Shown one piece after another: positions 46,837-55,609 of a DNA stretch of 64,000 nt. This DNA is from Planctomycetaceae bacterium (lineage in GTDB: Bacteria; Planctomycetota; UBA1135; GCA-002686595): NCBI GenBank assembly GCA_016125265.1, contig WGMC01000016.1:124001-188000 (forward strand), written 5' to 3'. The notes beneath the pieces were generated by a model, which searched no databases, was not told the DNA's origin, and saw nothing but the letters and a program-made list of their open reading frames with translations. The translations under genes and the position numbers were made by a program. Positions within the stretch are counted from its first letter, which is position 1. The number at the start of each line of letters is the position of its first letter.

Positions 46837-48141
46837 ATGAGACCGCCCACCGCGCGCGCGCTCCCGCAATCAACACTCGCCGCCGCACAGGCCTTCGCCC
46901 GACGATTGGGCGGCGCGGGCTACCGGGCGTGGCTCGTCGGCGGCGTCGTGCGCGACATCGTGTTGGACCATGGCATCGTCGACATCGACTTCGCCTCGGC
47001 GGCGCTTCCGGAGGACGTCGAGGCGCTGTTCCCGCGGGCGGTTGGCGTGGGCCGGCGCTTCGGCACGGTGGTCGTGCCCCTCGACGGCCTCTCGCTCGAA
47101 CACACGACGTTCCGCACCGAGGGCGCGTACACGGACGGCCGTCGCCCCGACCAGTTGGATTTTGGCGAGTCGCTGGAGGACGACGCGGCGCGTCGGGACT
47201 TCACGTGCAACGCGCTCTACCTGGACCCGCTCGACGACGAGCTCCGCGATCCCACCGGTGGCATGGGGGACCTCGCGCGCGGTGTGCTGCGCGCGGTGGG
47301 CGAACCGGCGCAGCGATTCCGCGAGGACGGCCTGCGCCTCCTGCGGCTGGCGCGATTCGCAGGGCGCCTCGGGCTCGAGGTCGATCCCCACACGCTGGAG
47401 GGGGCCCGCGGCGCGCGCCAATCCCTGGCGGGACTCTCGGCGGAGCGGGTGCTCGCCGAGTGGACCCGCATCGCGGCGGGACCGGGCGCGCCGAAGGCGC
47501 TCGAGGTGCTGTGCCGGGCTCGCCTCCTCGAGTTCGCCCTGCCCGGGGCGAGGGGCGCGGGTCACCTAGAGCTGGGCCTGCGTGCGAAGGTCGCGGCGGA
47601 ACTGGCGGCGACGGGATCGGCGCCCCTCGGCGCCTGGATGGCGGCCCTCTGCGACCCGGGTCCGCCGTGGGACGCGATCGGCCGACGGCGCGCCGAGGCG
47701 GCGCTGCTCGCGCTCAAGCCGTCGCGGAACCTGGTGCGCTCCGTGTTGCGCCACCTGGAGGCCCTCGAAAACCTCGTGGCGCCGCCGGACGAGGCTCCTT
47801 GGGAGCGCCGCGCGCGGCTCGCGCGCGAGTTGGCCGCTGCTGAAGTGGAGAGCCACTGGGCCCTGGCGCGGGCGCGCGCCCAAGTGCTCGGCGCGCCGCG
47901 GCACGAGGAGGTGGAGGCGCTCGGCGCCATGCTCCGCGAAACACCCCCGACGGACCGGGATCCCGCGCCGCTCGTCGCCCCCGCGGACTGCCTGGCGCTC
48001 GGTTTTGCGCCCGGGCCGGGCCTCGCGGCGGCGCTCCGCGCGCTGCGCCACCGACAACTCGGTGGGCTCTTGACCTCGCGTGAGCAGGCGCTCGAGTTCG
48101 CGCGCGAGCTCTTGGGAGGCGAGGACGTCGCCGAGCGTTAG
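46837..48141 (+). CDS. CCA tRNA nucleotidyltransferase / poly(A) polymerase family
   Basis: 434 residues. Class II nucleotidyltransferase motifs: LVGGVVRDIVLDHGIVDIDFA (Gly-Gly and Asp-x-Asp metal site, about 27-48), RRDFTCNALYLDP (about 125), and REDGLRLLRLARFAGRLG. The protein adds or repairs the 3' CCA of tRNAs; some relatives add poly(A) instead, and the two cannot be told apart here. The two tRNAs in this window appear to encode CCA, so repair is the likelier role. Its TAG overlaps the stop of the convergent ubiA-like gene. Confidence 0.88.
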   Translation: MRPPTARALPQSTLAAAQAFARRLGGAGYRAWLVGGVVRDIVLDHGIVDIDFASAALPEDVEALFPRAVGVGRRFGTVVVPLDGLSLEHTTFRTEGAYTDGRRPDQLDFGESLEDDAARRDFTCNALYLDPLDDELRDPTGGMGDLARGVLRAVGEPAQRFREDGLRLLRLARFAGRLGLEVDPHTLEGARGARQSLAGLSAERVLAEWTRIAAGPGAPKALEVLCRARLLEFALPGARGAGHLELGLRAKVAAELAATGSAPLGAWMAALCDPGPPWDAIGRRRAEAALLALKPSRNLVRSVLRHLEALENLVAPPDEAPWERRARLARELAAAEVESHWALARARAQVLGAPRHEEVEALGAMLRETPPTDRDPAPLVAPADCLALGFAPGPGLAAALRALRHRQLGGLLTSREQALEFARELLGGEDVAER

Positions 48142-49151
48142 GAGGGTGGGAAACGCCGGCGCAGGGACGTGCTGATCGGGTACCCGAGGAGGATTGCGAA
48201 CGCGACGGCGAGGCCGCCGAGCGGCGCGCCCAACGCCGCACCGCTCGCCAGCCCCGCCGCCGCCGTGAACACGAGCAACCGCCGCAGACAGAGCCCCATC
48301 GCACGCACGACGTCGGCGCGACTCCAGTCGTCGGGCCGCTCCGAGGCGCGCCACAACGCCGCGGCACCCGTCAGCGCCAGCGCCAGCGCGCCGATCGCCG
48401 CGGCCAATCCGGCGCCGCCGATCGCGTCGCCCTGCGCCAGCGCCGCCAGGGGTCCGAGCGCGAGCAGCAGGGCCGCCAACTTCAGCGGCGCACGCGGCCG
48501 TTGGCCGGGCTCGCGCGTGAGGTCGTCCTCCATGCGCCCCAAGCGCGACACCGCGAACACGTACGCGCCGTAGGCGAGGCACACGGGAAGCGCCGCCGCC
48601 AGCGCCTCGGCGGGGGAGAGCCGCGAACCCGCGTCGGCCGCCACCACCGCCGCCGCGGCCACGTTGCCACCGCGCGCAAGCGCGAGCAGGCTAGGACCGC
48701 GCCACGGCCCGCGGCCCGCGAGGTCGTAGGTCGCCGCCACCGCGGCCAGCAAGAGGTACACGAGCGCCGCCCGCGGCGACACCGTCGCGGCGAGGGCCGG
48801 GCCGCCGAGCAGGAGCCCGTACGCGACGAAACGCGCGAACGCCGGCGAGATGGCACCCGAGGGCAAGGGGCGTTCGGGCCGAGCCTTCTGGTCCTCCTCG
48901 CGATCGACCACGTCGTTGAGGGCCAGCCCGCCCAGGTACACCGCCAAACTCGCGCCCATCGGCACGGCGATCGCGGCGGTACTGGGCGCTCCGGCGCAGC
49001 CGATCCAGGCGCCGAGCAGCGCGTCGGCGAGCGCACTCGGCGCGAGCGAGATGCGCACCAACTGGCCCAGGGCCACCCAGGTGGGCCGATCCTTGTGCTT
49101 CGGGCGCGCCACGTGTTTGGCCGGCGAGTCGTTGCGTCGCCGCGCGCTCAA
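48138..49151 (-). CDS. UbiA-family prenyltransferase
   Basis: 337 residues with about eight membrane segments. The first Asp-rich motif NDVVDREEDQKA binds the prenyl diphosphate through Mg; a second acidic stretch GRMEDDLTRE stands where the second motif is expected. The family prenylates aromatic acceptors for quinones, hemes or other lipids. No quinone genes are adjacent, so the acceptor is unknown. TTG 49151 overlaps the rseP stop (TTGA); GTG 49112 is an alternative. Position after dxr and rseP gives an isoprenoid theme at least for dxr and this gene. Confidence 0.85.
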   Translation of the reverse strand: MSARRRNDSPAKHVARPKHKDRPTWVALGQLVRISLAPSALADALLGAWIGCAGAPSTAAIAVPMGASLAVYLGGLALNDVVDREEDQKARPERPLPSGAISPAFARFVAYGLLLGGPALAATVSPRAALVYLLLAAVAATYDLAGRGPWRGPSLLALARGGNVAAAAVVAADAGSRLSPAEALAAALPVCLAYGAYVFAVSRLGRMEDDLTREPGQRPRAPLKLAALLLALGPLAALAQGDAIGGAGLAAAIGALALALTGAAALWRASERPDDWSRADVVRAMGLCLRRLLVFTAAAGLASGAALGAPLGGLAVAFAILLGYPISTSLRRRFPPS

Positions 49152-50956
49152 AACACCCAGCGCATCAGGTCGTTGTAAGTCACGTAGACCATCAACGTGA
49201 CGATCAGCACCAGGCCGACCATCTGGCTGTAGCCGAACACCTTCTCCGACACGGGCGAGCCCTTCACGGCCTCGACCGCCAGGAAGAAGAGGTGCCCCCC
49301 GTCGAGCACGGGAATGGGCAACACGTTCAAGAAGGCCAGGTTGATGCTGAGCAGGCACAGGAAGAACAGGAGCTTCATGGCGCCCGCCTCGGCCCACGAG
49401 TAGCTCACCGCGCCGATCGTGATGATGCCGCCCAAGCTGTCCGTCGGCACCTCGCGCAGCACCAGCTTCTGCAGGGAGAGCCACACGTCCGCCAACATGC
49501 GCCACGAGCTCGAAAGCCCGACCGATACGGCCTCGACGACGCCGGCGGAGCGGAAGACGTACTCGTACGGCGCGATGGCGAAGCCGTATTCGAGCACCGG
49601 CGCCGGTTCGGGTCGCGCTTCGATCGCGAGCGGTTCCCGTGCGCCCGGACGATCGACGACCATCTGCAGCGGCCCCTTCGCGCGGCCCACGGCGCGCTCC
49701 ACGTCCTTCCATGTCTTGACGGGCACACCGTCGATCGACAGCACCGTGTCGCCCGACCGCAGGCCCGCGCGCTCGCCGGCTTCGTCCGGATAGACCGCGA
49801 TGCGGCCCGTAGCCTGGGACTGCCCGAGGGCCACGTTCTGCGCGAGCGCCAGCGCGCCGCGCCGGTCGAGCGCGGGCCAGGGCACCTGCAGCACGGCCTC
49901 GTCGCGTTGCACCGTGAGGGCGAGCGCGCGCCGCTCGCCCTCGGGAAGGGCCGCCAGCACGTGTCGTGTCAGGTCACCCGCGCGCCACACGGCCAGGCCG
50001 TCGACGGCGAGGACACGGTCGCCCTCGCGCAAGCCCGTATCGGGCGCACCGCTCGGCCGGCGCAGGTCGAGCACCTCCTGGAACGGCGGCGCGATGCCGA
50101 GCCTCGCCGGCGCCATGCCCGCCTGCTTCGGCGCGATCTCGATCGTGCGCGGACCGTCGGGACCGTCGACACGCAGTTGCACGGGCCCGCCGCCCGCGAA
50201 GGCGAGTGCCAGCGCCTGGGACACGGGAAGTTCCGCGGGCTGCCCCGGCACCGCCACCAGCGTGTCGCCGGTGCGCAGCCCCGCGTTCTCGGCGGGGCCC
50301 TCGGGGGCGACCAGGAGCCGCCCGCTGGGGTCGTATGCGGGTCGCACGCCGATGGTGTAGAGCCCGAGCTCCGGCTGCAGCCGCGGGCGCACACGCACGG
50401 TTTCCACGCGACCGTCGGGCAGGCGCAGTTCCAGGTCCGAGCCGTCCTTCGAGCCCAGAGCCACGGCAGTCGGCACGTGGGAGAAGTCGTGCACGACCGA
50501 GCCGTTCACCCGCAGCACTTCCGTGCCCGCCTCGAGCCCCGCGTGCCACGCCGGGCTGCCGGGGATCGGCTCGCCGAGAACCGGTTTGTCGAACCGCACG
50601 CCTACGAGGAAGACGATCGGCAACGCCACCACGGCGAACGCCAGGTTCATCAACACGCCGCCCGAGTAGTAGAGGAACCGCTGGGCCACACTCTTCGACG
50701 GCAGTTCGTCCGGCTCCGGCGCGCGCACGGACGGATCCTCGCCTGCCACGGCCACGTAGCCGCCCATCGGGATCGCCGCCAGTTGGTAGAGCGTGCCCTT
50801 GTGCTCGAACCCGAAGATCCGGGTGCCAAAGCCCAGGCTGAACACCAGCACACGCACGCCGATGAGGCGCGCGGCGAGGAAGTGGCCCGCCTCGTGCACG
50901 AAGATCACGAGGCCGATGCCAAAGGCCACCAGCAGAATGCGCAGCAGTTCGTCCAA
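49148..50956 (-). CDS. rseP: site-2 zinc metalloprotease RseP with four PDZ-like domains
   Basis: Intramembrane protease that cuts anti-sigma factors or signal-peptide remnants. 602 residues, about 150 more than E. coli RseP. HEAGH (residues 21-25) in the first membrane helix and PIPVLDGGHLFF near the C-terminus give the zinc site. Four PDZ-like segments can be counted by their AGL and GD signatures: WHAGLEAGTEVL, ENAGLRTGDTL, PDTGLREGDRVL and ERAGLRSGDTVL; usual RseP has two. TTG 50956 has AGGA 5 bases upstream. It follows dxr by 41 bases, the standard neighbour. A target could be the membrane partner of the ECF sigma at 40.5 kb (inference). Confidence 0.92.
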   Translation of the reverse strand: MDELLRILLVAFGIGLVIFVHEAGHFLAARLIGVRVLVFSLGFGTRIFGFEHKGTLYQLAAIPMGGYVAVAGEDPSVRAPEPDELPSKSVAQRFLYYSGGVLMNLAFAVVALPIVFLVGVRFDKPVLGEPIPGSPAWHAGLEAGTEVLRVNGSVVHDFSHVPTAVALGSKDGSDLELRLPDGRVETVRVRPRLQPELGLYTIGVRPAYDPSGRLLVAPEGPAENAGLRTGDTLVAVPGQPAELPVSQALALAFAGGGPVQLRVDGPDGPRTIEIAPKQAGMAPARLGIAPPFQEVLDLRRPSGAPDTGLREGDRVLAVDGLAVWRAGDLTRHVLAALPEGERRALALTVQRDEAVLQVPWPALDRRGALALAQNVALGQSQATGRIAVYPDEAGERAGLRSGDTVLSIDGVPVKTWKDVERAVGRAKGPLQMVVDRPGAREPLAIEARPEPAPVLEYGFAIAPYEYVFRSAGVVEAVSVGLSSSWRMLADVWLSLQKLVLREVPTDSLGGIITIGAVSYSWAEAGAMKLLFFLCLLSINLAFLNVLPIPVLDGGHLFFLAVEAVKGSPVSEKVFGYSQMVGLVLIVTLMVYVTYNDLMRWVF

Positions 50957-50997
50957 GGGTTCCTGAGGGATAGGGCGGTGGAAGGAGGAGCCCCGTG

Positions 50998-52179
50998 CTA
51001 GCCGCCCACGGGGGTCTGGTTGCGACGCACGGAACAGCGACCCACCGCGTCGCGCGCCAGATCGCGGGCGCGGGCGTCGGAGGCCAGGATGCCCTCCAGG
51101 CTGGCGACGGCCGGCGGCCGTTCGTCGAGCACGGAACTCGCGAGGGCCGCGATGTCGCGGTAGCCGATGGCTCCGGCCAGGAAGGCCTCCACGGCGACCT
51201 CGTCGGCCGCGTTGAGCACACAACCGGCGTCGCCACCCTCGCGCAGGCAGCGGTAGCCCAGGTCGAGCGCCGGAAACCGCTCGCGGTCCGGAGCTTCGAA
51301 GGTCAACTGGCGGAAAACGGAGAGGTCGAAACCGCGGAGGTCCGCGGGGTAGCGGTCCGGGTGGTGGAGGGCGTAGTGGATCGGGCCGCGCATGTCGGGT
51401 GGGCCCATCTGCGCCACGACCGAACCGTCGACGAACTCGACCAGGGAGTGCACCACCGATTGGCGGTGGATCACCACGTCGATGCGCTCCGATTCGAGTC
51501 CGAAGAGGTGGTGCGCCTCGATCACCTCGAGTGCTTTGTTCATCAGCGTCGACGAGCCGACGGTGATGCGCGGCCCCATGTCCCAGTTGGGATGGCGCAG
51601 CGCGTCGCGCGGGCTCACGTTGTCGAGCGCCGCCGCGTCGAGATCGCGGAACGGCCCGCCGGACGCCGTCAGGAGGATGCGGCGCACGCGCCCGAGGTCC
51701 TCGCCGCGCAGGCACTGCTGGATCGCGCAGTGTTCGGAGTCGACGGGCAGGATCTCGGCTCCGTGCTGGCGCGAGAGTTCGAGCAACTCCGCGCCAGCGG
51801 CGACGAGCGACTCCTTGTTCGCCAGCGCAAGGGTCTTGCCTCGGCGCAGCACCTCCGCCGAGGGCAGGATGCCCGCCGCGCCGACGACGCCGTGCACGGC
51901 GAGGTCGAAGTCCGCGGCGGCGATCAGTTCGAGCAGCGCCTCCGGACCGCGGAACAGCGTGGTGCCCTCCGGCAACTGGTCCGCGATGGACTCCGCCGCC
52001 CGGGGGCTGACCAGGGCCACGAACTTCGGGCGGAACCGCCGCACCTGCTCGAGCAACTCCGCGCCAGAGGAGCGGGCCGCCAGGCCGACGACCTGGAACC
52101 GTTCCCGGTCGGATTCGAGCAGTTCGAGGGTTTGGCGGCCGATGGAGCCGGTGCTGCCGAGCACGAGCAGTCGTTTCAT
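50998..52179 (-). CDS. dxr: 1-deoxy-D-xylulose 5-phosphate reductoisomerase
   Basis: Makes 2-C-methylerythritol 4-phosphate with NADPH, the second step of non-mevalonate isoprenoid synthesis. 393 residues, normal length. Seen: LGSTGSIGRQTLELL, LANKESLVAAG, DSEHCAIQQCL, LTASGGPFRDL, HPNWDMGPRITVGSSTLMNK. All metal and substrate residues are in place. A TAGACT box at 52208-52213 on the minus strand may be its -10 element, with a 20-25 base leader. It heads the dxr-rseP-ubiA operon. Confidence 0.96.
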   Translation of the reverse strand: MKRLLVLGSTGSIGRQTLELLESDRERFQVVGLAARSSGAELLEQVRRFRPKFVALVSPRAAESIADQLPEGTTLFRGPEALLELIAAADFDLAVHGVVGAAGILPSAEVLRRGKTLALANKESLVAAGAELLELSRQHGAEILPVDSEHCAIQQCLRGEDLGRVRRILLTASGGPFRDLDAAALDNVSPRDALRHPNWDMGPRITVGSSTLMNKALEVIEAHHLFGLESERIDVVIHRQSVVHSLVEFVDGSVVAQMGPPDMRGPIHYALHHPDRYPADLRGFDLSVFRQLTFEAPDRERFPALDLGYRCLREGGDAGCVLNAADEVAVEAFLAGAIGYRDIAALASSVLDERPPAVASLEGILASDARARDLARDAVGRCSVRRNQTPVGG

Positions 52180-52391
52180 GGGGCGATCGGGCCACGGCCC
52201 GCCCCGCAGTCTACCCCGTGCGACCCGCAGGACCGCGCCGCCGGGCGCCGCCCGCCGCCGCGCTCGCCCAGGGCGCGGAACACGATGCGCGGGATCGGGG
52301 GGCCGAAATGGGCCCGATCCCTGGACTCCAGGCCAGGGCGGGCGCCAGGATGGGGCGTCCCAAGTCCTCGATCCCGCCCTCCCCGTTGCCC

Positions 52392-53480
52392 GTGACCAGC
52401 GAACCCCTGACCTACAAGCGTGCGGGAGTCGACATCGACGCCCAGGACAAGGCCCTCGCCGCCGCGCGCGCCGACATCCGCGCGACGTTCACCCCCGGCG
52501 TGATCTCCGACGTCGGCCTGTTCGGCGGCCTCTTCGATCCGGAGCGCATGGGCGCTGGCGGTGAAGTGCTGGTGGCGAGCGCGGACGGCGTCGGCACCAA
52601 ACTCGACGTCGCCAAACGCGCCGGCATCCACCACACGGTGGGGCGCGACCTGGTGCAGCACTGCATCAACGACATCCTCTGCCAGGGCGCGCGGCCGCTC
52701 TTCTTCCTCGACTACGTCGGCACCGGCGTGCTGGAGCCGGGTGTGGTCGCCGACCTGATCCGCGGCTGTGCCCTGGCGTGCAAGGACCACGGCGTCGCGC
52801 TGCTCGGCGGCGAGACGGCCGAGATGCCCGGACTCTACGCAAAGGGCGATTTCGACCTCGTCGGATTCATCGTCGGCACCGTGCGCCGGGAGCGCATCCT
52901 CGACGGATCCAAGGTCGCGCCGGGCCAGAAACTGATCGGGCTGCTCTCGGACGGGCTGCACACCAACGGGTACTCGTTGGCGCGCCTCGTGGCGTTCGAG
53001 AAACTCGGACTCGAGCTCGGTTCCCGGCCCAAGGCGCTCGGCGGACGCACGCTGCAAGAGGCGCTGCTCGCGCCGCATCGCTGCTACTTGCCGCCGCTTT
53101 GGCCCCTGCTCGAGGCGGGCCGCATCGCCGGTATCGCGCACATCACGGGCGGCGGCCTGCCGGGCAACGTGAACCGCATCCTGCGCACGGCCGACGCGCG
53201 CATCGATCTCGGCGCGTGGGATGTGCCGGGGCTCTTCCGCATGCTGGTCGACGAGGGCGACGTGCCCGCCGCCGAGGCCTACCGCGCGTTCAACATGGGG
53301 GTCGGCATCGTGCTCGCCGTGGACGCCAAGGACGCGGAGTCCGTGCGTCGCGACCTCGAGGGGATGGGCGAAACGGCCTTCCACCTCGGCGAGTTGGTGC
53401 CGGGAACGGGCCGCGTGCGCCTCGAGGGCACGCCGGTGGGCCGGGGGCCCGCGCAGGTTGGCGAACCGGCGAAGAAGTAG
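52392..53480 (+). CDS. purM: phosphoribosylformylglycinamidine cyclo-ligase
   Basis: Closes the imidazole ring to form AIR, with ATP; purine synthesis. About 362 residues. Seen: YKRAGVDIDAQ, ADGVGTKLDVA, DLVQHCINDILCQGARP, LLGGETAEMPGLY, HTNGYSLARL, ITGGGLPGNVNRIL and AFNMGVGIVLAV. GTG 52392 starts where most PurM proteins do; ATG 52350 would add 14 residues. It is far from purC (33 kb), so purine genes are scattered. Confidence 0.95.
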   Translation: MTSEPLTYKRAGVDIDAQDKALAAARADIRATFTPGVISDVGLFGGLFDPERMGAGGEVLVASADGVGTKLDVAKRAGIHHTVGRDLVQHCINDILCQGARPLFFLDYVGTGVLEPGVVADLIRGCALACKDHGVALLGGETAEMPGLYAKGDFDLVGFIVGTVRRERILDGSKVAPGQKLIGLLSDGLHTNGYSLARLVAFEKLGLELGSRPKALGGRTLQEALLAPHRCYLPPLWPLLEAGRIAGIAHITGGGLPGNVNRILRTADARIDLGAWDVPGLFRMLVDEGDVPAAEAYRAFNMGVGIVLAVDAKDAESVRRDLEGMGETAFHLGELVPGTGRVRLEGTPVGRGPAQVGEPAKK

Positions 53481-53493
53481 GCAGCGGGGCGCC

Positions 53494-54186
53494 TTGGGAG
53501 CACGGCTCCTGCTGTGGCTCGCGCCGACGATCGCGCTGCAGGACGTCGCGGCGGACCGCGCGTGGGCCGAGGCGCGGCGGCTCTTCGCCCTCGACCCTGC
53601 GGCGGCTGCCCAGCACGCGACGGCCGCCCTCCGCGCCGCGGCGGAGGGTGCCGCTCCGCCCGCGCTCGACCACCAGCGCCTGGCCTTCGACCTGGGCCTC
53701 GCCCTGCTGGCGCGCGGGGAAGATCGCGCCGCCCTCGAGTTGCAAACCGCCCTGCACCGGCGCGTCGACGCGGAGTGGAGCGCGCTCGATCTCATCCAGA
53801 CCCTGTCCCGCCTGGGGGAGACCGAGCGCGCGGACAGCCTCTGCGAAGCGCGCCTCGTCGAATCGCCGCTCTCCCCGGACCTGTGGAACGCGCGGGCGCT
53901 GCTCTGGCTCGGGGCCGGAGAGCCCGAACGCGCCGCGCCCTACCTGGGGGCCGCCCTGCGAACAGGGGCCGCCGGCACACGCCTGACCCTGGCTCGGCTA
54001 GATCTGGCCCGCGGGCGCCTGGCAGAGGCGCGGGCGGGTTTCCGCGCGCACCTGGGCGAGGCCGTGGGCGGGGAGTGGGCCCTCGCGGGCTGGGCGCTCA
54101 CACTGTTGCCGCCACGTACGAGTGGGCCCGCGGGCCCGGTCGTCCCCGGAATCCCTTGGAGTAGCCACCCGGCCCTGGGATCCTAG
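53494..54186 (+). CDS. exported TPR-like protein
   Basis: 230 residues from TTG 53494, 13 bases after purM. A short hydrophobic N-terminus (LLLWLAPTIALQ) suggests export. The body has three or four 34-residue helical units of TPR type (ALDHQRLAFDLGLALLARGE, PDLWNARALLWLGAGEPER, LTLARLDLARGRLAEARAGF). No enzyme motif. The function is unknown; TPRs usually bind proteins. Confidence 0.55.
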   Translation: MGARLLLWLAPTIALQDVAADRAWAEARRLFALDPAAAAQHATAALRAAAEGAAPPALDHQRLAFDLGLALLARGEDRAALELQTALHRRVDAEWSALDLIQTLSRLGETERADSLCEARLVESPLSPDLWNARALLWLGAGEPERAAPYLGAALRTGAAGTRLTLARLDLARGRLAEARAGFRAHLGEAVGGEWALAGWALTLLPPRTSGPAGPVVPGIPWSSHPALGS

Positions 54187-54283
54187 AACTCTCGGTTCGC
54201 GCCCCGGCGCGCGCCATTCGCCTTCCCCCTCTGGCTCCCGAGGGGCTGCAGCCAACGCAGACCCGACGACCCCACCGACGCGC

Positions 54284-55609
54284 ATGAGTCTCCCCGTTGC
54301 TCCCCGGACCCCCCGCCTCGCCGCCCGCCAGATCCTGACCCGCCTCGGCGCCGCGCTGCTGGCCCTGGCCTTCGGGCAGGGGCTCGCAGCCGCCGCTCCG
54401 ACCGCGGCCCAGGGCGACGCGAAAAAACCCGCGCTGTCGACCAGCGTCATGCGCGACCTGACCAAGATCCTCGGGGAGTACTTCGACGCCCGACGGGCCC
54501 AGGAGTCGGACCTCGAGGCGCGCGAGGAGCTCGACGAACTGATCGCCGACTTCGAGGGCAAACGCGGCGAGAAGCGCAACTTCCTGTCGCTCGTGCCCGA
54601 GATCGAACAGGCGATGCGCGACTCGCGCAGCTATTCCGACCGCGGTGTGTCGAAGGGCAAGATCCAGACCCGGTCGATCGATGAGAGTTTCGGCGGCAAG
54701 ATCGAGTTCGCCGTGCTGGCGCCGGCCAAGTACAACCCGCGTACCGCGTGGCCGCTGATCGTATCCATTCCGGACCTCGGCGAGTCGCTCGAAGAGCACC
54801 TCAAGAACCACTGGGCCGACCCGGCGGTGCGCGAGGGCGCGATCCTGGTCGCCGTGGGCATGCCCGCCGACGAGCCCATGTGGAACACCATCGGCTCGAA
54901 GGAAAACGGCGGCGGTGTGGCGCGGGTGATGCACACGCTGCGCGAAGTGCGCGATTCGCTGAACGTCGACATCGAGCGCATCTTCCTGGCGGGCAAGGGC
55001 CGCGGCGTGGAAACGGCCATGACCATCGCCAACCTCTTCCCGGACCGTCTCGCCGGCGTGATCGGCCGCAGCGGTGACGCCGCGGAAATCGGCCCCGCGA
55101 ACCTGATGAACATGGCGCTGTTCTTCGCCGGCGCGGGCGAAAAGGCGACGGCCTTCCAGAAGGCCGCCGAGGAGCAGGGGCACACGGCCGTCACGGTGCA
55201 GGCCGACGCGGACGAGCAGGCCGTGTGGAAGTGGCTGAACGAACAACGACGCCTCGCCCACCCGACGTCCGTCACCCTCGCGCCGACGACCCGTGAAGGT
55301 GTCAAGGCCTACTGGCTCGAGATGGAGGGGATCAACATCGACGACCGCCCGACCGTGAAGGCCAAGATCGATCGCGAGACCAACACCGTGACCATCGACG
55401 CCGAACGGGTGAGCGTGGTGCGGCTCTTCTTCAACGACGTGCTGTTCGACCTCGACAAACCGGTCAAAGTCGTCCTCAACGGCGTGACGACGGAAACCCT
55501 GGTGCAGCGCAACCTGCGCACCATGCTGAACGTCGCGTGGTTCTCCGGCGACTACGGTCGCGTGTACACGGCTGACTTGGCGTTCGACGTGCCTGGCGCG
55601 GGCAGTTGA
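54284..55609 (+). CDS. secreted esterase-fold protein lacking the nucleophile Ser
   Basis: 441 residues with a signal peptide (cleavage near ALA, about 34-40). The core resembles esterase D / PHB-depolymerase-like alpha/beta hydrolases: WPLIVSIPDLGESLEEHL, DIERIFLAGKGRGVETAMTI, FPDRLAGVIGRSGD. The nucleophile elbow, normally GxSxG, reads GKGRG, with Gly for Ser. It therefore looks non-catalytic, perhaps a binding protein. A C-terminal beta-rich region of about 120 residues follows (TVTIDAERVSVVRLFFNDV). Its stop overlaps the next start (TTGA). Confidence 0.6.
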   Translation: MSLPVAPRTPRLAARQILTRLGAALLALAFGQGLAAAAPTAAQGDAKKPALSTSVMRDLTKILGEYFDARRAQESDLEAREELDELIADFEGKRGEKRNFLSLVPEIEQAMRDSRSYSDRGVSKGKIQTRSIDESFGGKIEFAVLAPAKYNPRTAWPLIVSIPDLGESLEEHLKNHWADPAVREGAILVAVGMPADEPMWNTIGSKENGGGVARVMHTLREVRDSLNVDIERIFLAGKGRGVETAMTIANLFPDRLAGVIGRSGDAAEIGPANLMNMALFFAGAGEKATAFQKAAEEQGHTAVTVQADADEQAVWKWLNEQRRLAHPTSVTLAPTTREGVKAYWLEMEGINIDDRPTVKAKIDRETNTVTIDAERVSVVRLFFNDVLFDLDKPVKVVLNGVTTETLVQRNLRTMLNVAWFSGDYGRVYTADLAFDVPGAGS

